Positions 29,160 through 38,332 of a stretch of DNA of 64,000 nt are shown in pieces; the stretch's first letter is position 1, and each line of letters starts with the position of its first letter. The position numbers and the translations under genes were made by a program. The notes beneath the pieces are model-generated. The model saw nothing but the letters and a program-made list of their open reading frames with translations. It had not been told where the DNA came from and ran no database searches. The DNA comes from Pseudomonadota bacterium. GTDB lineage: Bacteria; Pseudomonadota; Alphaproteobacteria; SHVZ01. The stretch spans positions 1 through 64,000 of the forward strand of contig JACQAG010000060.1 of NCBI GenBank assembly GCA_016195085.1, written 5' to 3'.

Positions 29160-30005
29160 TCAAGTGAAGCCGTGGCGCAACACCAACCAAATTTTTTGCC
29201 AGCTCGGCAGCCCGACCCGGAGTTCCGGCTGGCGCCAATCCGCCTCGACGAGCCGGTCGAGAATGGCCGCGTACATGGCGCCCATCAGGGCTGCCGGGCG
29301 CATCGCCCGTCGCGGGCAGCGGGCCATGGCGCCGGCCGCCGCGGCGAAGTGGCCGCGGGCGATCCCGGCGAGGTCGCGGCCCACCAGCGGCAGGTTCGGA
29401 TGCCGGATGGCGGCGGACGCCGGCCCTGGCGGCACGCCATGGCGCTGCAGCAGCTCCATCGGCAAGTAGAGCCGGCCGCGGCTCGCATCCTCGGCAAGGT
29501 CACGGAGGATATTGGTCAGCTGGAGGGCCCGACCGAGCGATTCGGCGGCCGCGACCGCCACCGGCCCGTCGGCCCCGAACACGCGCACCGAGAGCTTTCC
29601 CACCGCGCTCGCGACCCGGGCGCAATAGAGATCGAGCGTGGCAAGGGAAGGGGCTGTGATGTCTTCGCGCGCGTCCATCTCCATGCCGTCGATCACCGCC
29701 TCGAAATCGGCTTTGAGGAGCCCGTAGCGTTGCAGCGGTCCCAACAGCGCGATCGCCACCTCGCGGACGGGTTCGCCGGCATACAGGCGGTCGAGCTCGC
29801 GGCGCCAATCGGCCAGCAGCGCCAGCTTGCGCGAAGGCGGTTCGTCGCCGTCGGCAATGTCGTCGACCTCGCGGCAAAAAGCGTAGATGGCGAACATCCC
29901 GGCCCGCCGCTCCGCCGGCAAGAGGCGCATGGCCCAAAAAAACGAGGTACCGGCGGCCTGGACGCGTTCGGCGATGCGGGCTTCGATCTCGGCAAGCGCC
30001 GTCAT
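29160..30005 (-). CDS. hpnD: Presqualene diphosphate synthase HpnD
   Basis: HpnD (281 residues) condenses two farnesyl diphosphates to presqualene diphosphate. In bacteria this is followed by HpnC and HpnE, which are not encoded in the window. The aspartate-rich motifs are FCREVDDIADGDE and NILRDLAEDASRGRLYLP, and FFWAMRLLPAERRAGMFAIYAFCR is the typical start. The ATG at 30005 overlaps the stop of hpnB (ATGA). A longer open frame reaching to 30530 in the same frame encodes arginine-rich sequence antisense to nothing known and is not part of the gene. The protein could also be HpnC, but the second-motif context fits HpnD better. Confidence 0.9.
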   Translation of the reverse strand: MTALAEIEARIAERVQAAGTSFFWAMRLLPAERRAGMFAIYAFCREVDDIADGDEPPSRKLALLADWRRELDRLYAGEPVREVAIALLGPLQRYGLLKADFEAVIDGMEMDAREDITAPSLATLDLYCARVASAVGKLSVRVFGADGPVAVAAAESLGRALQLTNILRDLAEDASRGRLYLPMELLQRHGVPPGPASAAIRHPNLPLVGRDLAGIARGHFAAAAGAMARCPRRAMRPAALMGAMYAAILDRLVEADWRQPELRVGLPSWQKIWLVLRHGFT

Positions 30006-31168
30006 GTCCCGGCACCGGCTTGGATGCGGCCTTTCCATTGGCCGCCGCGGCCGAGACGGTGCTGGAGCGCCGATTGCAGCGTGGCGGCCAGATAGAAGAG
30101 CGCGATCGCCGGCAGCGCCAACGCCCAGATGAAGGAGACCCGGTAGTAGCTGAGCGTCGGAAGTAAGGAGAGCGTCATCAACGCCCAGGCGCCCCAGCCC
30201 AATCCGCCGGCAAGCCCGGCTCCATCCACGAAGAAGGAGCCCAGCGCCAGGGCTGGGGGGCCCAGGAACACGAGCGCCGTGCCGACTATGGTGAGCGCCA
30301 GCAGCACCGGGGAATGCTTGAGCTGGGTATAGGCCGAGCGTGCGACCATGCGGGCAATGTCGCCGAAGCCGCGATAGACGCGCAAGCTTACCGTCTCCGA
30401 GGCGAGGCCGAGCCAGATCGATCCGCCCGCCTTGATCGCGCGGGCCAGCGCGCAATCGTCGATGAGCGCCCCTCGGATGCTGGCGATGCCACCGATGCGC
30501 CCCAGGGCCCGGCGGCGGACGAGCATGCATCCTCCGGCCGCAGCCGCCGTCTTGCGAGCGCTGCGGTTTACCCAGCGGAAGGGATAAATCATTTGAAAGA
30601 AGAACACGAAGCCGGGGATCAGCGCACGCTCGGCGAAGGTTTCACACTGGAGCCGCACCATGAGCGAGACCAGATCGAGACTGTCCCGCTCGGCGCGGGC
30701 GACGAGCTCCGCCAGGTTTTCCTGCGCATGCACCACATCGGCATCGGTCAACAGCGCATAGCCGGCAGCTTCTGCCGTTGTTTCGGCGCGCTCGAGGCCT
30801 TCGGCGACGGCCCATAGCTTGCCGGTCCAGCCTTGGGGCAGGGGGCGGGCGGAAATGACCTCGAGGCGATCGCTCTGGCCGGCATCGGCGGCAGCCCGGC
30901 GCGCGAGCGCTGCCGTCTCGTCCTCGCTGTGATCGTCGACGACGATCACCCGAAAGCGCCCGGGGTAGTCCTGCGTCAGCAGCGAATGGACGGCGCGCCC
31001 GATGGAATAGGCCTCATTGCGCGCCGGCACCACGGCGACGACTTCCGGCCATTGCGGCGGTGGCGGGCATGCCGGCGCCACCCGTTCCCGCCAGAACCCG
31101 CCGCGCGCGGCCAGAAGATAGACCCAGAACGCCAGTGCCAGCGCGCCGATGGCGAGGAGGACGCTCAT
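30002..31168 (-). CDS. hpnB: Hopanoid glycosyltransferase HpnB
   Basis: HpnB (388 residues) is a family 2 glycosyltransferase tied to hopanoid clusters. An N-terminal helix (LAIGALALAFWVYLLAA) is followed by VVAVVPARNEAYSIGRAVHSLL, the nucleotide-sugar fold, and VIVVDDHSEDET. LLTDADVVHA holds the DxD-type motif. Three or four membrane helices close the protein. The chemical role is not well established. It lies between hpnA and hpnD with four-base overlaps at both ends (ATGA), so the three are read as one unit. Confidence 0.93.
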   Translation of the reverse strand: MSVLLAIGALALAFWVYLLAARGGFWRERVAPACPPPPQWPEVVAVVPARNEAYSIGRAVHSLLTQDYPGRFRVIVVDDHSEDETAALARRAAADAGQSDRLEVISARPLPQGWTGKLWAVAEGLERAETTAEAAGYALLTDADVVHAQENLAELVARAERDSLDLVSLMVRLQCETFAERALIPGFVFFFQMIYPFRWVNRSARKTAAAAGGCMLVRRRALGRIGGIASIRGALIDDCALARAIKAGGSIWLGLASETVSLRVYRGFGDIARMVARSAYTQLKHSPVLLALTIVGTALVFLGPPALALGSFFVDGAGLAGGLGWGAWALMTLSLLPTLSYYRVSFIWALALPAIALFYLAATLQSALQHRLGRGGQWKGRIQAGAGT

Positions 31169-32166
31169 CTGAGGTAACCCGCCTCGCGGAACCAGGCGAT
31201 CGCGTCGGCGAGGCCTTGACGCGCCGGTCTGGGCGCATAACCCAGCTCGTCCACGGCCTTGGCGGAGGAGAAGAACATGCGCTTCTTTGCCATGCGGAGA
31301 CCGTCGAGGGTGACGAAGGGCTCGCGCCCGCTGATGCGCGCCCAAGCCTCGGCGACGACCGCGATCGGAAAGAGCGTCGGCCGCGGCAGGCGCAAGAACG
31401 GCGGTCGGCCGCCGGTCAGCCGGGCAATCTCGCCCAGCATCTCCGCCAGCGTCAGATTGTCTCCGCCCAGAACGTAGCGCTCGCCGACACGGCCCCGGGC
31501 GAAGGCAAGGAGATGGCCCTGGGCGACATCGTCGACGTGAACGAGATTGAGGCCGGTGTCGACATAGGCGGGCATCCGCCCCTTCGCCGCCTCGAGGAGG
31601 ACCCGGCCGGTCGGCGTCGGCCTCGCGTCGCGCGGGCCGACCGGGGTCGAGGGATTGACGATGACGCAGGAGAGCCCCTGCTCCTGGACCAGCGCGCGGA
31701 CGGCCTCCTCGGCGAGATACTTCGAGCGTTTGTAAGGGCCGATCATGTCGGCAAGCTCGACCGGCGTCGTCTCGTCGGCGGGACGGCCTGCGGGATCGAG
31801 GCCGAGAGTGGCGACGCTGCTGGTGTAAACCACCCGCTCGACGCCGGCCTCGAGGGCGGCCTGCATCAAGGCCCGGGTACCCTCGACATTGGCGCGGTAC
31901 ATCGCCTGCGGGTCGGGGACCCACAGGCGATAATCGGCGGCGACGTGAAAGAGCGCGGCGCAGCCGGCGACCGCGCGCCGGAGCGAGCCGTGATCCTCGA
32001 GCGCGCCTTCGACGGCTTCGAGCGGCAGCCCGGCGATGTTGCGCCGGTCCCGGCCCGGTCTGAGCAGGACCCGCACATTCCTGCCTTCGGCGATGAGAGC
32101 CCGGATCACGGCCGCGCCAACGAAGCCGGAAGCCCCGGTGACCAGGTATGGTCGGGACGCGGTCAT
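31165..32166 (-). CDS. hpnA: Hopanoid-associated sugar epimerase HpnA
   Basis: HpnA (333 residues) is an extended short-chain dehydrogenase of the NDP-sugar epimerase type. YLVTGASGFVGAAVIRAL is the NAD-binding glycine motif. YTSSVATLG and a YKRSKYLAEE-like segment (GPYKRSKYLAE) supply the active-site Ser/Thr, Tyr and Lys. The natural substrate is unknown, and it is named from its constant position in hopanoid operons. It overlaps hpnB and hpnK by four bases each (ATGA), a tightly coupled block. Confidence 0.93.
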   Translation of the reverse strand: MTASRPYLVTGASGFVGAAVIRALIAEGRNVRVLLRPGRDRRNIAGLPLEAVEGALEDHGSLRRAVAGCAALFHVAADYRLWVPDPQAMYRANVEGTRALMQAALEAGVERVVYTSSVATLGLDPAGRPADETTPVELADMIGPYKRSKYLAEEAVRALVQEQGLSCVIVNPSTPVGPRDARPTPTGRVLLEAAKGRMPAYVDTGLNLVHVDDVAQGHLLAFARGRVGERYVLGGDNLTLAEMLGEIARLTGGRPPFLRLPRPTLFPIAVVAEAWARISGREPFVTLDGLRMAKKRMFFSSAKAVDELGYAPRPARQGLADAIAWFREAGYLR

Positions 32167-32996
32167 GCCCCGAGATCGCGGAAAGCGATCGGCGTGAGGC
32201 CGCGCTGGGCCAGCGCCGCCTTCACCCGCGGGCTGGTGAGCGCCTCGAGCTCGCCTTCATAGGCATAGCCGGGATTGTCGCGGAGGAGCTCGGGCGTCCG
32301 CCGCGTCGCCGGATGGAAATACATCTCGCAGACGCCGTCCGGCAGGCGCTCGAGGAGCGCCAAGACTTGCGCTTCCGCCATGGCGCCGGTGTCGCTCAAG
32401 CCCAGGACTGCGTCATTGCTCTTGATGCCCCGGCGCGCCAATCTGGGCTTGAGCAGCCTGACCCAGGCACGAAGCGGCATCCCAGCCAGGGGCGCCGTCG
32501 GTGCGGCCGGTTCATAGGGCATCCTCAAGGCCTTCAGCCCGAAGTCCCGTCCGATGGCGAGAACGAGCCCGAGCACGGTCGGGTGCATGTGCATGTGGCA
32601 ATGGGCGTTTACGTGGTCGAGCGCCAGCCCGGTGGCGCGGAACGCCTCGAACTGCGCCCGGATCTCCAGGGCCATCTGCCGGCGCGCGCTCGGGCGGAAG
32701 AAGAAGTTGATCCCGGCGCGAACCAAGTCCGAGGAGAAGCGGCCATCCGTGCCGACGAGGGCGGGCACGCGTTCGGCCGGCAGCACTGGGCGGCCGTTGA
32801 CGAGCGTCAGATGCAGGCCGACCGCAAGACCGGGCAATCGACGCGCTCGGCGGACCGCATCCTCGGCTTCCGAGGCACCCACCATCAGGCTCGCCGCCGA
32901 CAATATGCCGTCGCGGTGCGCGATCTCGATCGCCTCGTTGACCGGGAGCGCCAACCCGAAATCATCGCCGGTGACGATCAGGTGCCGTCCGCGCAT
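32163..32996 (-). CDS. hpnK: Hopanoid deacetylase HpnK (YdjC/ChbG family)
   Basis: HpnK (277 residues) belongs to the YdjC/ChbG carbohydrate deacetylase family. It deacetylates the N-acetylglucosaminyl hopanoid made by HpnI, giving glucosaminyl bacteriohopanetetrol. IVTGDDFGLALPVNEAIE is the family N-terminal metal motif, and DHVNAHCHMHMHPTV supplies metal histidines. It lies three bases downstream of copD and overlaps hpnA in an ATGA, so it links the copper genes to the hopanoid operon. HpnI, its functional partner, is 11 kb away in a separate operon. Confidence 0.92.
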   Translation of the reverse strand: MRGRHLIVTGDDFGLALPVNEAIEIAHRDGILSAASLMVGASEAEDAVRRARRLPGLAVGLHLTLVNGRPVLPAERVPALVGTDGRFSSDLVRAGINFFFRPSARRQMALEIRAQFEAFRATGLALDHVNAHCHMHMHPTVLGLVLAIGRDFGLKALRMPYEPAAPTAPLAGMPLRAWVRLLKPRLARRGIKSNDAVLGLSDTGAMAEAQVLALLERLPDGVCEMYFHPATRRTPELLRDNPGYAYEGELEALTSPRVKAALAQRGLTPIAFRDLGA

Positions 32997-32999
32997 GGC

Positions 33000-34649
33000 T
33001 CAGCTCTCCCGATAGAGCAGCAAGGAGAGCCCGACCGCGACGAAGCAGATCGGCCATGCCCAACCGGCGATCCGGCTCTCTGGCTCGGGCAGTCTGAGCT
33101 CGAGCCATCGCGTCCAGCCGGCGGCGATGCCGAATAAGGCGAGCGGCACATGGGTCATCTCGATCAGCAATTCCTGGCGCACATTGCCGAGACTGTGGGA
33201 ATGGGTCAGCAGGAGGCCGCCGCCGAAGGCGGTCAAGAGCGGGAAGACCAGAGCCGAGCCCCGGCGCTTCAGCCGGCCGGTGCGCACGGCCCATTCGAAG
33301 AGCGCGAAGGGCACGAGCAAGAGCACAAAGAGGCGATGCTGGACCACCTCGGGATCGCGCAGGCTCTCCCAAAAACCGATGTCGCCGAGCGGCCAGGCCT
33401 CCGGATCCGAGCGCACCAGGAGGAAGAGCGCTAGAGCGAGGAAGAGCAGCGGCCAATGGCGTGCCCAGGCTGCCAGCCCGGAGCGTTCAACCAGCGCCAG
33501 GATGCCGATGGCGAGCACGAGAATGCCGGCCCAGTGATGATTGTATTCCGACCAGGCGATGTCGAAGCCGGAGATGGGCGGCGGCAAGCCGGCACCGGGC
33601 ACGAAGGCGCGGGCCGCGGTCTCGGCCCGGGCGGCTTCGGCATCGAGCTTCGCTTGCAGGGCCGGGATCGCCAGATCCTCGTGGCTCGGACTCTCGAACC
33701 TGGGCCAATGCGGGACGTTGCGCTCGACGATCTCCGCCCAGGACACACGGTCGAAAGGCAGGTCGGTCGCCGGCGGCAGGGAGGTGAGCGACGCGGCGGC
33801 GAACAGCACGGTCAGGCCGACGCCGAGCTCGACCTCGGCGAAGCGGCGTAGCCTGACGACGGGCGTGGTCGGATCCCGCCGGAGCCGCTCGACCGCACGG
33901 AAATTCGCGAAGCCGAGTCCGAGCAAGCCAAGGAACATGAGCACCTTGGTCGAGGTCATGACGCCGTAGGCGGTGCCGTAGAGCGCACTGAAGTCGGCGA
34001 CATAGACCCACGCCATCGCGGTCCCGGCGCCGACGATGAGCGCCACCGCCGCCGTCGACATGAGCGAGAAGCGCTTGCCGACGAGGCGCCAGGCCCCACC
34101 GTCCCGCGCCTGCGCCATGGCCAGGAGAAAATAGGGCATGCCGCCGATCCAGATGGCGGCGCCGATCTGGTGCAGGCTGGTCAAGACCATGAGCAGCGGC
34201 CGGTCGTCGAGCCGGCTCGCGGCGTGGCTGGTGGCAACCGAGCCGACGATGACGATGCAAGCGAGGGAGACGAGCAGCCAGCGCGGCGCCGGAGAATTGC
34301 CGCTGAGCCTGAGCGCCATCGCCAGGCTTGCCGCCACGATCGCTGCATCGGCGAGCGCGAAATCGGCGCCCGCTGCCGCCCCGAGCCCGATTCCGGCGGT
34401 GTCGGCCAGCACCAGGATCTGGATCGTGGCAGCGGTCGCTACGAGCAAAGCCAGCGCCAAGCTGCTGCAAGCAAGCAGCCGCCGGCTGCGCGCAGCGATC
34501 GTGGCGCCGGACCCGCCCAGCCGGCCGGCGAGCGGCTCGGCCAGGATCAGAAGAAAGGCGACGCCGCCCAGCGTCAGCGACTGCGCGGCCAGCACCGAGC
34601 CGTGCAGCAGCACCGTCAGATAGCCGAAGACGTCGAGGAGCAGGCTCAT
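33000..34649 (-). CDS. copD: Copper resistance protein CopD-like, integral membrane
   Basis: The 549-residue protein is predominantly membrane-embedded, with many hydrophobic helices, and is a CopD-domain protein thought to move copper across the inner membrane with CopC. The CopD core is seen in SLHQIGAAIWIGGMPYFLLAM and VALIVGAGTAMAWVYVADF. The C-terminal half (KRRGSALVFPLLTAFGGGLLLTHSHSLGN) is histidine-containing and resembles the extended CopD type. The upstream copC gene is four bases away and hpnK three bases downstream. I infer one transcription unit, copC-copD-hpnK-A-B-D. Confidence 0.88.
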   Translation of the reverse strand: MSLLLDVFGYLTVLLHGSVLAAQSLTLGGVAFLLILAEPLAGRLGGSGATIAARSRRLLACSSLALALLVATAATIQILVLADTAGIGLGAAAGADFALADAAIVAASLAMALRLSGNSPAPRWLLVSLACIVIVGSVATSHAASRLDDRPLLMVLTSLHQIGAAIWIGGMPYFLLAMAQARDGGAWRLVGKRFSLMSTAAVALIVGAGTAMAWVYVADFSALYGTAYGVMTSTKVLMFLGLLGLGFANFRAVERLRRDPTTPVVRLRRFAEVELGVGLTVLFAAASLTSLPPATDLPFDRVSWAEIVERNVPHWPRFESPSHEDLAIPALQAKLDAEAARAETAARAFVPGAGLPPPISGFDIAWSEYNHHWAGILVLAIGILALVERSGLAAWARHWPLLFLALALFLLVRSDPEAWPLGDIGFWESLRDPEVVQHRLFVLLLVPFALFEWAVRTGRLKRRGSALVFPLLTAFGGGLLLTHSHSLGNVRQELLIEMTHVPLALFGIAAGWTRWLELRLPEPESRIAGWAWPICFVAVGLSLLLYRES

Positions 34650-34653
34650 GGCA

Positions 34654-35022
34654 TCAAGGAGCGATCACCGTGAAGGGGATGTCGCCGCGGGTGATATGGC
34701 CGTCGAGCGCCAGGACCTGCCAGCGCAGCCGGTACGCGCCAGGCATTAGCCCGGTCGCCTCGGCGCGCAGCAAGTCGGGCGCGCTCTCCGCCGTAAGCGC
34801 CAGGGAACGCTCCTTGCCGTCGCCGGCGATCAGCGTCAGATGCGAGCGGGCGCGATCGATGCGGCTGCTGAAGCGGATGACGACCGCGAGCGCTTGCTCG
34901 CTGACCGTGACGCCCGGCCGCGGAACCGATTCGACCACGATGGCGTGCCCATGCGCGGCCAAGGGCGGCGCCAGGCAGAGGAGCACCAGGAGGGCGATGC
35001 GGATGGCGCGGGTCGGTCCCAT
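34654..35022 (-). CDS. copC: Periplasmic copper-binding protein CopC
   Basis: CopC (122 residues) is an exported beta-barrel protein binding Cu(II) and handing it to CopD. The signal peptide (IALLVLLCLAPPLAA) is cut to leave His as residue 1 of HGHAIVVESVP, the N-terminal copper ligand. LALDGHITRGDIPFTV gives the C-terminal Asp and His ligands. The methionine-rich Cu(I) site of plasmid CopC is absent, so this is a Cu(II)-only type. It starts the run of minus-strand genes that continues through copD into the hopanoid operon. The spacer to the divergent protease gene at 35261 is 238 bases. Confidence 0.9.
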   Translation of the reverse strand: MGPTRAIRIALLVLLCLAPPLAAHGHAIVVESVPRPGVTVSEQALAVVIRFSSRIDRARSHLTLIAGDGKERSLALTAESAPDLLRAEATGLMPGAYRLRWQVLALDGHITRGDIPFTVIAP

Positions 35023-35260
35023 GCTCGCTCACGTCGTCTAAACGCGCGGCATGGTGCCGCGCCGCCGCTTTAGCACAGGCCAGTCGGTGTTCGATACCCC
35101 GTTGCGCCGGGGCCGCAGGGTCGGAGCGGTGCCGGCGGTCGCTTGGAAACATTACGGGGAATTCATCCTCCGGAAAGGGCGGGGCAAGCGGCGCCCGACT
35201 ATATGGAGGGCTGACCCCGTCATCCGGACGGGCCCGTCTTTCAGTTTCAGGAGTCGACCC

Positions 35261-36832
35261 ATGACCTTCGAATCCTCCAGAGAGCCGCCGAGCACCCACG
35301 TCGCCAACCACCGGCGCAAGTTTTTCAATGTGTTGGCGGCGGCATTGATGGCGACGACGGCGCTGACCGGGACCGCCATGCTGGTCCGCACAGGCGAGGC
35401 CGCCGCGCCGGTCAATAGCCCGGCCCAGGCCCCGATCACCGTTCCGGCCACCGGCATGCAGAGCTTCGCGCCGATCGTCGAGCGCGTCGCCCCCGCCGTC
35501 GTCAACGTCGCCACCACCCAGCTTGCCGACCGCGACCAGGCGGAAGAAGATTCGGGCAACCCCTTCCAGAACGTGCCGCCGGATTCGCCCATGGGCGAGA
35601 TGCTGAAGCGCTTCTTCGGCGGCCAGGGCAGGGGGCCGATGACGCGGAGCATGCCGCAACGGCATCAGCAGAAGGTGCATGCCCTCGGCTCCGGCTTCAT
35701 CATCGATCCCATGGGCTACATCGCCACCAACAATCACGTTGTCGGCAAGGCGAGCGACATCACCGTCACCCTCAATGACGGCCAGCAACTGAAGGCGAAG
35801 CTGATCGGCCGCGATCCCAAGACCGATTTGGCTCTGCTCAAAGTGGATGCCGGCAAGTCCTTGCCCTATGTCGGCTTCGGCGATTCGCAGACGGCCAAGC
35901 CTGGCGACTGGGTCGTCGCCGTCGGCAACCCGTTCGGCCTCGGCGGTTCGGTCACCGCAGGTATCGTCTCGGCTCGGGGCCGCGATATCGGCTCGGGTCC
36001 TTATGACGACTTCCTGCAGATCGATGCGCCGATCAACCGCGGCAACTCCGGCGGCCCGAGCTTCAATTTGGCAGGCGAGGTCGTTGGCATCAACACCGCC
36101 ATCTACTCGCCCTCGGGCGGCAGCGTGGGCATCGGCTTTGCGATCCCGGCCTCCCTGGCGAAGCCGGTCCTGGATCAGCTGCGCGAGCATGGCCGGGTCG
36201 ATCGCGGTTGGATCGGCGTGAAGATCCAGCCGGTGACTCCCGATATGGCGGAAGGCCTCGGCCTCAAGGCCGCGAAGGGCGCGCTCGTCGCCGGCGTGGA
36301 TGCGGACGGTCCGGCCGCGAGGGCTGGCGTCAGGCAGGGCGATGTGATCGTCGGCTTCAACGGCAGCGCCATCGACGATCTGCATGGCTTGCCGCGGACG
36401 GTCGCGGCCACCCCGGCGGGGAAGAGCGTGGATGTGGTGGTTTCGCGCGATGGCGCCGAGCAGACGCTCCGTCTCGAGGTTGGCGGTCTCAAAGACGATC
36501 AGATGGCTTCGGCCGATCAGCCGAGTGCCGCCGCCGACAACACGCTCGGCATGCGTCTTGCCCCGCTCAACCAGCAGAACCGCCAGCGCTTCGACATCGC
36601 GCGCGAGGTCAAGGGCGTCATCGTCGCCGATGTGCGGCCCGATGGGCCGGCGGCCGAGGTCGGAATCAATGCGGGCGACATCATCAGCCGCGTCGGCTCG
36701 GCCTCGGTCAATTCCCCCGAGCAGGTCGTCTCCACCATCAAGGAGGCGCAGCGTGCCGGGCGGAAAGCGGTGACCCTCTTGGTCAACCGCGGCGGCGAGG
36801 AGCACTACGTCGCCGTACCGCTCAAGGCTTAG
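35261..36832 (+). CDS. degP: Do-like periplasmic serine protease/chaperone DegP (HtrA)
   Basis: The 523-residue protein has an N-terminal signal/anchor (FFNVLAAALMATTALTGTAML), a trypsin-like domain with His159 (ATNNHVVG), Asp189 (DPKTDLALLKV) and Ser263 (RGNSGGP), and two PDZ domains in the C-terminal half. It refolds or degrades misfolded envelope proteins and is usually stress-induced. The start at 35261 is preceded by CAGGAG. The frame runs upstream to 35051 without a family sequence. It faces copC across 238 bases and ends with a strong terminator, beyond which the histidine kinase gene converges. Confidence 0.95.
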   Translation: MTFESSREPPSTHVANHRRKFFNVLAAALMATTALTGTAMLVRTGEAAAPVNSPAQAPITVPATGMQSFAPIVERVAPAVVNVATTQLADRDQAEEDSGNPFQNVPPDSPMGEMLKRFFGGQGRGPMTRSMPQRHQQKVHALGSGFIIDPMGYIATNNHVVGKASDITVTLNDGQQLKAKLIGRDPKTDLALLKVDAGKSLPYVGFGDSQTAKPGDWVVAVGNPFGLGGSVTAGIVSARGRDIGSGPYDDFLQIDAPINRGNSGGPSFNLAGEVVGINTAIYSPSGGSVGIGFAIPASLAKPVLDQLREHGRVDRGWIGVKIQPVTPDMAEGLGLKAAKGALVAGVDADGPAARAGVRQGDVIVGFNGSAIDDLHGLPRTVAATPAGKSVDVVVSRDGAEQTLRLEVGGLKDDQMASADQPSAAADNTLGMRLAPLNQQNRQRFDIAREVKGVIVADVRPDGPAAEVGINAGDIISRVGSASVNSPEQVVSTIKEAQRAGRKAVTLLVNRGGEEHYVAVPLKA

Positions 36833-36846
36833 TTGAGAGGCGATGG

Positions 36847-36886
36847 CCGGCGCTTCCCCGTGAAACCGGGGAAGCGCCGGTTTTTT
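36847..36886 (+). terminator. Rho-independent terminator of degP
   Basis: A near-perfect GC-rich stem, CGGCGCTTCCCCG/CGGGGAAGCGCCG with a five-base loop, is followed by six T residues on the plus strand, 15 bases after the degP stop. In the other direction no T-run follows, so it should act mainly on degP transcripts. The convergent kinase gene ends only 10 bases away. Confidence 0.93.
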
Positions 36887-36895
36887 GCGCATCGT

Positions 36896-38281
36896 TCACG
36901 GTATCGTCGTGACCGCGAAGGCGACAACCACCTTGAGCCCGGGGTGGTTGTCGTCCAGGCTCAGCTCCGCTCCGTGGAGCTGCGCCACCGCGGCCACCAG
37001 GCTGAGACCGAGCCCGCTGCCCGGGGCCGAGCGGCTGGCTTCGTAGCGGGCGAAGCGCTGCGTCGCCTTGGCGCGGAATTCTTCGGGGATCCCCGGCCCG
37101 TCATCGGCCACCACCAGCATAGCTCGGCTCTGTTCGCTGCGGACGACGAGGTGGATGCGGCCGCCGGCCGGAACATACTTGACGGCGTTGTCGAGCAGGT
37201 TCGCCAACGCTTGCGAGAGGAGGTGGCGGTTGCCGCGGATGGTCAGCCGCTCCGCCGCGCCGTCTGCGATCTCCACCGCGAGGGCGAGGCCCTTCTCTTC
37301 GGCCGCGGGCTGGAAGAGCTCGGCCGCATCGCGCGCCACCAGAGCCAGATCGACCGGCTCGAAGGCGGCTCTCAGCGCGCCGGACTCCGCCAGCGCGATG
37401 TCGAGCAGCGCGTTGAAGGTCGCCAGAATCGCATCCGCCTCGGCGATGGTCTCCTGGACGACGCGGCGATAACCCGCCGCATCGGTGCGCTCGATCAGGC
37501 TCACCTCGAGCCGGCTGCGCAGCCGTGAGATCGGGCCTCGCAAATCGTGGGCGATGTTGTCCGAGACCTCGCGCATGCCCGCCATCAGACGTTCGATCTG
37601 GTCCAGCATGGCGTTGAGATTCTGAGCGAGCTGATCGAACTCATCGCCGCTGCCGCTGACCGGCATGCGCTGCTTCAGGTTGCCCCCCAGGATGACGCGG
37701 CTGCTGCGGTTGATCGCATCGAGCCGCTGCAAGAGGTTGCGGCTCATCACCAAGCCGCCGGCCACGGCCAGCACCAAGGCCAAGCCGAGGGCGCCGATGA
37801 GCGCGGTGGTGATCAGTCTTTGCAACTCGCTGCGCTCGGTCATGTCGCGGCCGACGAGAAGATGGAATCCGCCTTCGAGGTCGAAGGTGCGGGCGCGGGC
37901 GATCTGGCTCGCCACCCGGCCGCCGGCCTCCGTGGCGACGACGAAGGTGATCCAGTCAGGGGGCCCGCGCCCCTCTTCCGGCCAGGCATCGAGATTGCCG
38001 GCGAGCGGCCGATAGTTCGCATCGCCCAGGAGATACAGGCTGCGGCGCCCGAGCGTGCCGGCGCTGCGTTGCCGGATGGTGACGACTAGGCCGGGAAGGC
38101 CCTGCAGGCGATAGAGATCGGAGAGGCCGGCGGCCTCCACTTCGATGGTGGCATCGGTCTCCCGGGTGATGACCCCGGCGGTTTCCCAGTAGACGAAGCC
38201 GAGCACGGCCATGACCGAGGCCGCGAACAGGGCGGCGTAGACCAGCGCGTAGCGGAATGCCGAGCTGCGCAGGAAACTCAC
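36896..38281 (-). CDS. Sensor histidine kinase
   Basis: The 461-residue kinase has two membrane helices (about residues 10-30 and 158-180) around a roughly 125-residue periplasmic sensor. A HAMP domain and a dimerisation helix follow, with the phosphorylated His245 in SDNIAHDLRGPISRLRSRLE, then an ATP-binding domain with NLLDNAVKYVP (N box) and DDGPGIP (G box). The sensor region shows no recognised family. It is encoded directly after its response regulator and converges on degP. That suggests, without proof, a role in sensing envelope stress or an ion. Confidence 0.93.
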   Translation of the reverse strand: MSFLRSSAFRYALVYAALFAASVMAVLGFVYWETAGVITRETDATIEVEAAGLSDLYRLQGLPGLVVTIRQRSAGTLGRRSLYLLGDANYRPLAGNLDAWPEEGRGPPDWITFVVATEAGGRVASQIARARTFDLEGGFHLLVGRDMTERSELQRLITTALIGALGLALVLAVAGGLVMSRNLLQRLDAINRSSRVILGGNLKQRMPVSGSGDEFDQLAQNLNAMLDQIERLMAGMREVSDNIAHDLRGPISRLRSRLEVSLIERTDAAGYRRVVQETIAEADAILATFNALLDIALAESGALRAAFEPVDLALVARDAAELFQPAAEEKGLALAVEIADGAAERLTIRGNRHLLSQALANLLDNAVKYVPAGGRIHLVVRSEQSRAMLVVADDGPGIPEEFRAKATQRFARYEASRSAPGSGLGLSLVAAVAQLHGAELSLDDNHPGLKVVVAFAVTTIP

Positions 38282-38332
38282 GCCGGTCTCCGAGCGGTCA
38301 TCGATGCCGTCTCAAGCCTGGTCATCTCAAGC

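Noticed and set aside
30002-31924. Extending hpnB upstream to 31924
   Set aside because: The upstream half is out of frame with hpnA and is Arg/Pro-rich. The ATG at 31168 begins the family sequence and overlaps the hpnA stop.
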